Origin: Raineyella sp. LH-20
GTDB taxonomy: Bacteria; Actinomycetota; Actinomycetes; Propionibacteriales; Propionibacteriaceae
DNA: 64,000 nucleotides
NCBI RefSeq assembly: GCF_033110965.1
Contig: NZ_CP137003.1
Location: 3,410,001-3,474,000, forward strand
Reading direction: 5' to 3'
A model generated the notes under the pieces. The model had not been told where the DNA came from. It ran no database searches and saw nothing but the letters and a program-made list of their open reading frames with translations. This document shows, piece by piece, positions 45,229 through 53,084 of the stretch (position 1 is its first letter; every line of letters starts with the position of its first letter). The translations under genes were made by a program, and so were the position numbers.

Positions 45229-46878
45229 TCAGCCGGCAGCGATGGTCAGCGCCGCACGGGCCTTCTCGTAGCGCTCGAGCTCGTCGGTGACCGGGTGGAC
45301 GACCAGCTCGCGGGTGACGGTGTCGATCTTGCCGAGCAACGCCCGACGTGCCGTCACCACCTTCCGTCGGGCACCGACCTCGACGCCGATCCGGCTCAGG
45401 CCGCCGAGGACGAGGCCGAGCAGCACCCCACCGACCGCCAGTGCGGTCGGGGCCGGGATGCCTCGCCAGGAAAAGTCGGGCAGCGGTGGCATCCGCAGGT
45501 AGAGCAGGCCGAAGTCCGCCGCGAGCCAGGCCAGGCCGGCCAGCACCGTGGCGATCAGGATCCACTGGACGACGCGGACCACAGACCACCACCGGCGGTT
45601 GCGGTGCATCTGCAGGTTCGTCGACCCGATGGCCCGGTCCAGCGCGTCGGAGAGGTCGCCGGTCCGCGAGCGGGCCGCTGTCCGTACGGCGTCCGCCCAG
45701 CCGCGGGGCAGGCCGGCCGAGGCCTGGTCCGCCAGCACACGCAACGCGGCATCGACCTGGGCAGCGGGGACGCCCTTCAAGGACGTGACCGAGGTCCGGG
45801 ACAGCGCGGTCGGCGCGTGGGTGGCGTCGACGCCCGATTCGATCTCCCGGCGCGCGCGGCGCCGCGGGCCCAGGTCCAGGTGGAGGCGCCGCAGCGGATC
45901 CGGGCGCAACGTGGCCACCCAGGAGACCACCGGCCAGCCGGTGGCGCCCCGACCCCGGCGCCGCCAGGCCTGCCCGACCGCCTCGGTCACGGCCGGGACA
46001 CCGGCCGCCCGGGCGCAGGCGGTGTCCAGTTCGGTCACCGTACGGTCGTCGACCCGCGGCATCTGTGCGGTGCCGGAAGCCTTGCTCAGTCGCGTCACGA
46101 TGCGATCGATGTCCACGCCGACCCGGTCGGCGACGGCCTGCTTGTCCCGGACCCGACCGGCGAGAATGGCCCGCAGCTCCGCCATGCCCTCCCCGGTGAG
46201 CGCGGACACGGCGTGCACCGGCACCTCCTGCAGGCCCTCGCGGTCGAGCAGGCCACGCAGGTCGTCCAGCGTCCGGCGGCGGTCCTCCCTGTTGAGCAGA
46301 TCGGTCTGGTTGAGCACGACCATCATCACCGGGGCGTACTCCCGCAACGGGACGAGGTAGTTGTCGTGCAGGGCCGCGTCGGCGTACTTCTGCGGATCGA
46401 CGACCCAGACCAGCATGTCGACGAGGCGGACCAGACGATCGACCTCCATCCGGTGGGAGACCTCGACCGAGTCGTGGTCGGGCAGGTCGAGGAGCACCAG
46501 TCCGTCGAGTCCGGCCTCGCCGCCGTACGCGTCGACGTGGTGGCGCCGCGGCACCTGCAACCAGTCGAGCAGCTCGGAGGTCGGCTCGTCGCCCCAGGTC
46601 ACCGCCGCCGGCTGCCCGGTGGTCGGCCGGCGGATCCCGGGAACGGACACCTCGCTCCCGGCCAGGGCGTTGAAGAGCGTGGACTTGCCCGACCCGGTGG
46701 CGCCCGCCAGCGCCGTGACGGTAGCCGCTCCAGAGAACCGCAGTCGCTGACCCGCCCGGCGGACGACGCTGTTGGCCTCCTCGACGAGCTGCGCGTCGAC
46801 CCGCCCGGAGGCGGCGTCGGCCGCTTCTCCGAGGGCACGCAGACGGTCGGCGAGACCGGGCTTCGACGAACGGGCCAT
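45229..46878 (-). CDS. Dynamin-like membrane GTPase (second of pair)
   Basis: A 549-residue P-loop GTPase. G1 is AGATGSGKST (about 60-69), G3 is DLPDHDSVEV and G4 is NQTD. After about residue 280 come helical segments and two membrane spans (VQWILIATVLAGLAWLA near 430 and ALAVGGVLLGLVLGGL near 480), then a short cytoplasmic end. This is the architecture of bacterial dynamin-like or YfjP-type GTPases that remodel membranes. Its ATG overlaps the stop of the larger GTPase gene upstream (TGATG), so the two are made together and may form a hetero-oligomer. Substrate membrane process unknown. Confidence 0.85.
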   Translation of the reverse strand: MARSSKPGLADRLRALGEAADAASGRVDAQLVEEANSVVRRAGQRLRFSGAATVTALAGATGSGKSTLFNALAGSEVSVPGIRRPTTGQPAAVTWGDEPTSELLDWLQVPRRHHVDAYGGEAGLDGLVLLDLPDHDSVEVSHRMEVDRLVRLVDMLVWVVDPQKYADAALHDNYLVPLREYAPVMMVVLNQTDLLNREDRRRTLDDLRGLLDREGLQEVPVHAVSALTGEGMAELRAILAGRVRDKQAVADRVGVDIDRIVTRLSKASGTAQMPRVDDRTVTELDTACARAAGVPAVTEAVGQAWRRRGRGATGWPVVSWVATLRPDPLRRLHLDLGPRRRARREIESGVDATHAPTALSRTSVTSLKGVPAAQVDAALRVLADQASAGLPRGWADAVRTAARSRTGDLSDALDRAIGSTNLQMHRNRRWWSVVRVVQWILIATVLAGLAWLAADFGLLYLRMPPLPDFSWRGIPAPTALAVGGVLLGLVLGGLSRIGVEVGARRKVVTARRALLGKIDTVTRELVVHPVTDELERYEKARAALTIAAG

Positions 46879-49226
46879 CACTTCTCCTCGTCACGGTGGG
46901 CGGCCCCACCATGGTCACGTCGCCAGTCGCTCTCGGGCCGCAGCAGGCCGGTTTCGCTGGTCTCCTCGGACGCGGGTGTTTCCCCCGGTTCCTCGGACGC
47001 GGGTGTCTCGCTCGACTCCACAGACGCAGGCGCCTCACCAGACTCTGCAGAGGCCGGGTCGTCGGCGGGCTCCTCCGACTCCGACACCGCACCGGGCCAC
47101 TGGACCTCCGCCGGCGCCTCGCTGGTCGCTCGACGAGCAGGCACCTCGGTCACCTCGCCCACATCAGGATCCTCGTCGGACGTCGAGTCCTCGAGGTCCT
47201 CGTCGGACAGCGGCGCGTACGCCCGCCGACCGGTCGCCACCACCGGTGTCCCTCCCTCGACCGTCGTCTCGGCGGACTCCACCGGCTCGACCGGCTCGAC
47301 CGCGGAGGAGGTCTCGGGTGTCCCGACCATGTCCACCGCCTCAACTGCCACGGGGGTCGTCGCTTCGATCGCCTCGGGCACCTCGGCCGTCTCGATCGCC
47401 TCGGGCACCTCGGCCGTCTCGATCGCCTCAGGCACCACGGCCGTCTCGATCGCCTCAGGCACCACGGCCGCCGCCACCGACGGGGCCTCCTCGCCGGACG
47501 CGTACGACTCCGGGTCCTCGTACGACGCGGGATCCAGACCGGCAGCGATCGCCTCGTCCACCTTCCGGGCGGCGTCGCGGATCTCCGCGGCCTGCTGGGG
47601 GCGGACCTGCAGGGCGACCAGGGTCTGGTGGTAACGCAGCAGTTCGGAGGACATCAACACCTCCACCCGCTCGTCGAGGTCCTCCTTGGCGCGCTTCGCC
47701 ATCCGGCGGACGTTCTCGTCGCCGAACACGGCCTCCAGAAGGCTCTGGGCCAGAGCGACCGACCCGCCGGCGATGCCGACCTCCGCGCCGGTCAGGCCAC
47801 CTGTCTGGGTGAAGACGAGGACCATCAGGGTGGCGGCGATGCCGTTCACGCCGAGCGCGAGGTAGCGCGCCGTGAGCCGGCGCTGACCGCCCTGTTCGGA
47901 CACCATGTCCAGGACGGCGCGCTGCCAGTCGCGGATCATCCGGGCGACCTGGTCCGCGAAGTCGTGGGAGGCGACGGCCAGGTCCGCCGGGCTCCCCTCC
48001 AGGACGAAGCGGCCGGCGGGATCGCCGCGCCACGCGGCCTCGGCACGCTCGGCGGCAGCTCGGCCCTCCTCGATGACCAATGCCTCAAGGCCGGACTCGA
48101 CGGCCACCTTGACCTGGTCGGCCTCCATCGGGCGACCCCTCAGGGCCGCCGACAGGCGGTCGCGCAGTCGGCTGATCCGCTTCTCCACAGCGCGCATGAA
48201 CTCGCCGGTGCCGACGAACTCGTGCCACCGTGCGAGCACTTCGCCGCGCAGCAGGGTGCCGTCCGCCGTACGCAGCTTGACCGCCTTCACCGCCTGGTCG
48301 TACGCGGTGTTCGCGTCGTCGCGCAGCTGCGCCACGGCGCGCACCTGGTCGTCGACAGCGGTGGCGATCGACGGTGAGCGCCGCGCAGTGTCCTCGATCG
48401 CCCCGGTGAGGGTGGACCGTACGACGTCCTGGCGGGTCCGGTCATCCGCGACCAGGCTTGCCAGCCAGCCACGGATCGGCGAGACCGCGGCGTTCGGGAG
48501 GATCCCCTGCGCGTCGACGGTGGTCTCGGGCACGGCGAACAAGGGCGCGTCGCCGAGGCCACGGTGGGCCATCATCTGGCCCAGATGCCCGGGAATGTCT
48601 CGCATGCCCGCCCGTGGCACCCGGTCGAGCACGACTCCTACCGCCACGTGCCGCTGCGCGGCACCGTTGAGCACGTCCCACGGGACCGCGTCGGCGTAGC
48701 GGGCGGCCGAGGTGACGAACAACCACATGTCAGCGGCCGCGAGGAGCTGCCCCGCCAGGGCCCGGTTCTCGTCGGCGACGGAGTCGATGTCGGGGGCGTC
48801 GAGGATCGCCAGGCCGCGAGGCAGCGTCGGCTCGGCGACCAGCTGCAGGCCGGTGCCGTCGGACTCCCCGGTCGCCCGGGCGAGGCCCGGAAGAATGCGC
48901 TGGTCGGTGAACCAGGCCGCGTCCCGGCTGTTGTGCACCAACACCGGCCGGCGGGTCGTCGGCCGGATCACCCCCGAGCTGGTGACGGCACGCCCGACCA
49001 AGGAGTTCACCAGGGTCGACTTGCCTGCCCCGGTGGAGCCGCCGACCACGACGAGCAGCGGGGCGTCCAGTCGGGCCAGCCGCGGCAGCACGTAGTCGTC
49101 GAGCTGGCCGGTGATCGAGCCGGCCTCGGAGAGGGCCCGGGCGGCGTCCGGCAAGGGCAGCGGAAGGTGAACGTCGGACAGCGCGACGCGAAGCTCCTCG
49201 AGCGATGCGGCCAGCTGTCCCGTCAT
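46878..49226 (-). CDS. Dynamin-like membrane GTPase with repetitive acidic tail (first of pair)
   Basis: A 782-residue GTPase. G1 is GGSTGAGKST (about 62-71), G3 is DAPDIDS and G4 appears degenerate (VLDRVP). Helical stretches flank two hydrophobic segments (YLALGVNGIAATLMVLV and AGGSVALAQSLLEAVF, about 460-510). The last 200 residues are acidic and repetitive, with four copies of the nonapeptide VPEAIETA(V/E) and then SSETPASEEPGETPASEE. AGGAGG precedes the ATG. It starts 8 bp after the PrsW-type gene and overlaps the second GTPase gene. The pair resembles DynA/DynB-type systems; the role is inferred only. Confidence 0.82.
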   Translation of the reverse strand: MTGQLAASLEELRVALSDVHLPLPLPDAARALSEAGSITGQLDDYVLPRLARLDAPLLVVVGGSTGAGKSTLVNSLVGRAVTSSGVIRPTTRRPVLVHNSRDAAWFTDQRILPGLARATGESDGTGLQLVAEPTLPRGLAILDAPDIDSVADENRALAGQLLAAADMWLFVTSAARYADAVPWDVLNGAAQRHVAVGVVLDRVPRAGMRDIPGHLGQMMAHRGLGDAPLFAVPETTVDAQGILPNAAVSPIRGWLASLVADDRTRQDVVRSTLTGAIEDTARRSPSIATAVDDQVRAVAQLRDDANTAYDQAVKAVKLRTADGTLLRGEVLARWHEFVGTGEFMRAVEKRISRLRDRLSAALRGRPMEADQVKVAVESGLEALVIEEGRAAAERAEAAWRGDPAGRFVLEGSPADLAVASHDFADQVARMIRDWQRAVLDMVSEQGGQRRLTARYLALGVNGIAATLMVLVFTQTGGLTGAEVGIAGGSVALAQSLLEAVFGDENVRRMAKRAKEDLDERVEVLMSSELLRYHQTLVALQVRPQQAAEIRDAARKVDEAIAAGLDPASYEDPESYASGEEAPSVAAAVVPEAIETAVVPEAIETAEVPEAIETAEVPEAIEATTPVAVEAVDMVGTPETSSAVEPVEPVESAETTVEGGTPVVATGRRAYAPLSDEDLEDSTSDEDPDVGEVTEVPARRATSEAPAEVQWPGAVSESEEPADDPASAESGEAPASVESSETPASEEPGETPASEETSETGLLRPESDWRRDHGGAAHRDEEK
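47365..47472. repeat. 27-bp in-frame tandem repeat, four units
   Basis: Four 27-bp units starting TCGATCGCCTC, in two slightly different pairs, encode the VPEAIETA nonapeptide repeats in the tail of the larger dynamin-like protein. Confidence 0.9.
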
Positions 49227-49234
49227 GGATCCTC

Positions 49235-50737
49235 CTACTGCTCGGGTGGGCCCCAACGCGGATCCACCGGCGAGTACTCGACGCCTGATGATCCTAGCGG
49301 TCCACCGTCCGCCGGCAGCGACGGCGGTGCCTGGCGAGCACGGACAACCCGGTCGCGCAGTGCCTGACGCCAGCGCTGCCAGGGATACTCGATCGCCCCC
49401 ACGCCCACCACGACGGCAGCCGGGAGCACCGCGTGCATGCCACGCAACAGCTCGGCCTCACGGCCGGGACCGGCCGAGTCCACCAGCCCCCTGCCGACGG
49501 CGTCGCGCAGATACGCCAACTCGACGGCGGCACGCTGCAGCCGCCAGGTGGCCAGGAACGTCGCCGGACCGCGCCACAGCGCGTACCACCGCGCCCGGAT
49601 CCGCACCCGGGCCGCCACCAACGCCTCGGCGGTGGCCGGGTCGAGCCAGCCGTACCGTCCGTACTCCGTCAGCCGGGCCCGCAGCACCGCCCGCTCGCGG
49701 CGCAGCTGGCCAAGGACCACCCCGACCACCGCACCGACGAGGGACAGGGCGACGAACCACAGCATCAGACCGACCGGGGAATCGGCCGACGCGGTGAAGT
49801 TGAAGACCATGTGGAGCAGCGCGGCGACCAGGAAGCCGGTGAGCGGCGCCAGCACCCGCACCCGCTTGCTGCGGGCGCGCAGGGCGGTGGCCACACCGAT
49901 GCCGGTCATCACGGTGAACAGTGGGTGGGCGAAGAACGTCATCCCGCCACGCATCAGAGCCAGCTGGTTCATCGCCTGCTGGGCGTCGACGCCGGTGCCC
50001 GAGGTGACCGACACGTAGCGGTAGATCCGCCCGTAGTAGACGATGTTCTCCACGAAGGCGAACCCGGTGCCCGACAGCCCGGCCAGCGCCACCGTGGACA
50101 GCCACGACATCGCCCGGTGACGCAGCAGGATGGCGATCCAGAACACCACCGTCGCCTTGGCCGCCTCCTCGACGAACGGCGCGACGAACACCGCACCGCG
50201 CAGGCTGGTGGCCGGATCGCCGTCGCCGACGATCGACAGGTGGGCCGACGCCCAGGTGTTGATCGGTGCGGCGATCGCCGTCGCGACCAGACCGCCCCAG
50301 ACCAGCGCGATCGCCCACAGCCACAGGCCCTGGGGGCGCAGCCGGTCGGCCAGCACGAACACCACCGCCAACGGGACGGCGGTGAAGGCGGCCAGCCGGG
50401 CCGCCTTCGGGATCACCGCGGTGCCGAGCCCCTGGATGGTGCCGGTGGCGGTGGTGTGCTCGGGCACGAAGAGGGTCCAGTTGACCAGGAACGCGGCCAC
50501 GAAGATCACCACCATGGCCGCCGACATCCACAACCGCCAGTCGCCGAGCAACCGGCGGGCCAGCGGCACCGTACGATCCACCGGCGCCGGCAGGCCGTTG
50601 CGGCGCCGATCACGGCGCAGGCGCGCCCGGGCGGTGTCCTTGCGGCGACCCTTCCCCGGGGAGGGCAGTTCCGGCAGGCCACGGCCCACCGGGGACGGCG
50701 ACGGCGCGCCGGTCGTACGGTGGGTCTGGACGGACAT
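49235..50737 (-). CDS. PrsW-type intramembrane metalloprotease
   Basis: A 500-residue polytopic membrane protein with a basic, disordered N-terminus of about 65 residues and roughly eight to nine hydrophobic helices. The PrsW/CAAX-like catalytic motifs are present: FVEEAAKA (Glu-Glu), FAFVENIVYY (Glu), FFAHPLFTVMTG (His) and LLHMVFNF (His). PrsW cleaves anti-sigma factors in Bacillus, but most relatives have no known substrate. A C-terminal cytoplasmic region of about 150 residues follows. A TAGCCT box lies seven bases before the ATG. It heads an operon with the two dynamin-like GTPases, an unexplained association. Confidence 0.86.
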   Translation of the reverse strand: MSVQTHRTTGAPSPSPVGRGLPELPSPGKGRRKDTARARLRRDRRRNGLPAPVDRTVPLARRLLGDWRLWMSAAMVVIFVAAFLVNWTLFVPEHTTATGTIQGLGTAVIPKAARLAAFTAVPLAVVFVLADRLRPQGLWLWAIALVWGGLVATAIAAPINTWASAHLSIVGDGDPATSLRGAVFVAPFVEEAAKATVVFWIAILLRHRAMSWLSTVALAGLSGTGFAFVENIVYYGRIYRYVSVTSGTGVDAQQAMNQLALMRGGMTFFAHPLFTVMTGIGVATALRARSKRVRVLAPLTGFLVAALLHMVFNFTASADSPVGLMLWFVALSLVGAVVGVVLGQLRRERAVLRARLTEYGRYGWLDPATAEALVAARVRIRARWYALWRGPATFLATWRLQRAAVELAYLRDAVGRGLVDSAGPGREAELLRGMHAVLPAAVVVGVGAIEYPWQRWRQALRDRVVRARQAPPSLPADGGPLGSSGVEYSPVDPRWGPPEQ

Positions 50738-50744
50738 GCCGCCA

Positions 50745-50750
50745 AGGCTA
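50745..50750 (-). promoter_or_regulatory. -10 box upstream of the PrsW-type gene (TAGCCT)
   Basis: On the minus strand TAGCCT lies seven bases before the ATG. Like the other boxes, it suggests a leaderless mRNA. Confidence 0.45.
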
Positions 50751-50851
50751 CCCAGCCCCGGAAGCACCGCGTCGACGGCGCAGACCCCTTGGTCGTACGC
50801 GGCGGTGCAGCCCGGGTCGTACGGGTGACGAGGTCCGCCGGCCGGGCGTCG

Positions 50852-50857
50852 TACAAT
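50852..50857 (+). promoter_or_regulatory. -10 box of tRNA-Arg (TACAAT)
   Basis: TACAAT ends 10 bp before the tRNA 5' end. A matching -35 at normal spacing is not clear. Confidence 0.5.
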
Positions 50858-50867
50858 CGTCCCCACT

Positions 50868-50941
50868 GCCCCCATAGCTCAGCTGGATAGAGCAGCAGCC
50901 TTCTAATCTGCCGGTCGTGCGTTCGAGTCGCACTGGGGGCG
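50868..50941 (+). tRNA. tRNA-Arg (anticodon TCT)
   Basis: A 74-base cloverleaf: acceptor GCCCCCA/TGGGGGC, D arm GCTC...GAGC, anticodon loop CTTCTAA (anticodon TCT), T arm GTGCG TTCGAGT CGCAC. One C-T mismatch closes the anticodon stem next to the loop. CCA is not encoded. Confidence 0.93.
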
Positions 50942-51069
50942 CTGGTGAAACACCTGGTCAGGCACCCGCTCCACTTCGCGAACCGGGCCATCCATCACCG
51001 AAACGCGATCCGTTCAGTCGAAACGCGATCCGGTCAGTCGGAGCGGAGTCTGGTGTCGGCTGAAACGTG

Positions 51070-51084
51070 ATAGGGCAAACCTAT
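51070..51084. repeat. Palindromic repeat family B, copy 2
   Basis: ATAGGGCAAACCTAT followed by GGAAC, matching the core of the palindrome at 18828 but with short arms. Confidence 0.7.
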
Positions 51085-51209
51085 GGAACCGGGGCGATGC
51101 CTGTGCGGGAACTGGGGCGATGCCTGTGCGCGAGCACTCCACCGGGATGGTGCACGGCAGGATCAAGGGGCGCCGCCGGGCCACGAAGCGAAGCAGTGCA
51201 GTCCCCTTG

Positions 51210-51226
51210 CATAGGGCAAACCTATG
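51210..51226. repeat. Palindromic repeat family B, copy 3
   Basis: CATAGGGCAAACCTATG, with the same GCAAA loop and 6-bp arms; CAGAGG follows at nearly the same distance as in copy 1. Confidence 0.7.
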
Positions 51227-51432
51227 ACCTTTCAGAGGTAAGAAGACTCCGGGAGGCCGACGAGTTGTGCCTGAGCCAGATCCGTGCCGCACAGAAGCTG
51301 TCCCGCGTCAAGTAGCTGGCAGGGTTTCTTCGATTTCGAAGTTGGGGATGGTCGGGTGGGCGCCGACACGGCGCCACGACCGGGATCCATCCCGTGCCGC
51401 GGCGCCGCGTTCGTACGTGCTGGTCGAGGCTC

Positions 51433-52839
51433 CTACAGCCGGGCTCCGACGGTCACGTTCAGGCTCGATTCCGGGTGGCCTTCGACGGCCTGCTCGGCGA
51501 TGGTCGGTGAATCGTACGGATCGATCGTGACCGTGGGGCCGACCTCACCGTGACCGACGACCATGGCCTCGTCGAACGCATCCTTGCCGGAGAACACGGC
51601 CTTGGCCTTCGCGGCGTCGAACTCGCCGACCCACGTGCCGAGCACCAGGGTGGCGACGGCGTTACCGGTGAAGTTGGTCAGTGCCCGGGCCTCGGACATG
51701 AACTTGTCGATGCCCACGATCACGCCCATGCCGCCCAGCAGGGCCGGCTGGTGCGACTGCAGCCCGGCGGCGAGGGTCGCCAGCCCAGCGCCGGTGACGC
51801 CCGCCGCCCCCTTGGAGGCGATGATCATGAAGATCAGGAGTCCGATCTGCTCGCCCAGCGACATCTGCATGCCCATCGCGTTGGAGACGAACAGGGCGGA
51901 CATCGTCAGGTAGATGGCGGTGCCGTCGAGGTTGAAGGAGTAGCCGGTGGGCACCGTCACGCCCACGACCGGCTTCGAGACACCGGCGTGTTCCAGCTTC
52001 GCCATCAGGCGGGGCAGCGCAGACTCCGACGACGACGTCGCGAAGATCAGCAGGTACTCGCGGGCGAGGTAGCGCATCAGCCGGAAGATGTTCACGCCGG
52101 TGACGACCCGCAGGATGGTCCCGAGGACCACGACGATGAACAGCACACAGGTGAGGTAGAAGGCGCCCATCAGCAGCGCCATGGCACCGATGGCCGACCA
52201 CCCGGTCGCGCCGACGACCGCCGCGATGGCACCGAACGCGCCGACCGGGGCGACCCACATCACCATCATCAGGATGCGGAAGACCACGCCCTGGATCAGC
52301 GAGACCAGATTGAGCAGCGGCTTGCCGGCCTCGCCCATCTTCTGCAGCGCGAAGCCGGCGAGCAGGGCGACGAACAGCACCGGCAGTACCGGGACCGAGC
52401 CGGGGATGATCTCGAGGAGGAAGGCGGTGGTCGGATCCACGGCGGCCTTGCCCGCGGTGTACGGGGTCAGGTGCAGGCCGGTGCCCGGGTGCACCAGGTT
52501 GCCGACGACGAGCCCGATCGCCAGGGCGAAGGTGGACATCGTGAGGAAGTAGACGAGGGCCAGGCCGCCGACCTTGCCCACCGTGGCGGCCCGGGCGATC
52601 GACCCGATGCCCAGGACGATGGTGCAGAAGATGACCGGCGCGATCATCATCTTGATCAGGGCGACGAAACCGTCTCCCAGGGGCTTGAGCGACTTGCCGA
52701 CCTCGGGGAACAGCAGGCCTACGGCGGCGCCGAGCACCACCGAGGCGATCACCGAGATGTAGAGCCAGTGCGTACGATCCCTGGTCTTCTCGGCTTCGGG
52801 TTTCGCCGCTCGGGGCGCAGCGCTTGTGGGAGTCAGCAT
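51433..52839 (-). CDS. dctA: C4-dicarboxylate:cation symporter
   Basis: A 468-residue DAACS-family (GltPh-like) secondary transporter with about eight helices and two re-entrant loops. Signature motifs are SSSESALPRLM (HP1), TGYSFNLDGTAIYL (TM7), KGAAGVTGAG (HP2) and DKFMSEARALTNFTGNAVAT (TM8). The DKF...RALTN arrangement favours succinate/fumarate/malate uptake. AAGGA lies 6 bp before the ATG; the longer upstream frame is not conserved. It is divergent from a DcuS-type sensor kinase gene across 245 bp, the standard dctA/dctSR arrangement. Confidence 0.94.
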   Translation of the reverse strand: MLTPTSAAPRAAKPEAEKTRDRTHWLYISVIASVVLGAAVGLLFPEVGKSLKPLGDGFVALIKMMIAPVIFCTIVLGIGSIARAATVGKVGGLALVYFLTMSTFALAIGLVVGNLVHPGTGLHLTPYTAGKAAVDPTTAFLLEIIPGSVPVLPVLFVALLAGFALQKMGEAGKPLLNLVSLIQGVVFRILMMVMWVAPVGAFGAIAAVVGATGWSAIGAMALLMGAFYLTCVLFIVVVLGTILRVVTGVNIFRLMRYLAREYLLIFATSSSESALPRLMAKLEHAGVSKPVVGVTVPTGYSFNLDGTAIYLTMSALFVSNAMGMQMSLGEQIGLLIFMIIASKGAAGVTGAGLATLAAGLQSHQPALLGGMGVIVGIDKFMSEARALTNFTGNAVATLVLGTWVGEFDAAKAKAVFSGKDAFDEAMVVGHGEVGPTVTIDPYDSPTIAEQAVEGHPESSLNVTVGARL

Positions 52840-53084
52840 TCGACATCCTTGTCGTGACGGGGTGGACGGATACGGGGTGGACGGATACGGGGGGACCGGT
52901 GGAGCGAGGCGACGACGCTCACCGGTGAGGCCCGTCACGATCTTCGGGTCCGCCATGTCCGCCGTCACGTTTGCGGTCATAAAGGTCATGATTCGCGTCA
53001 CAATGGGCTCGCGCGGATCGGTCCGGACGGCCGGCCGTGTGGACGCCGGCCGGATCGCAGCCGCCGGCCGGACGGGAGGGTACG

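Larger units (their letters stand above)
50942..51432. other. Gene-free region after tRNA-Arg
   Basis: About 490 bp with no supported gene between tRNA-Arg and the dctA end. It contains a 21-bp imperfect direct repeat (CGAAACGCGATCCG, near 51000 and 51020) and two copies of the CATAGGGCAAACCTATG-type palindrome. It could be a scar of a past insertion at the tRNA. Confidence 0.55.

Noticed and set aside
44408-47092. A single 894-codon frame covering ssb and part of the dynamin-like gene
   Set aside because: Only the last 224 codons match a protein (SSB, with GGAGGAAAC before its ATG). The upstream part is the shifted frame of the GTPase gene.
51229-51315. A short peptide frame ending in VRRLREADELCLSQIRAAQ
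   Set aside because: It looks helical and could be a relic of a transposase or regulator, but it has no start codon with a ribosome site and no family match.
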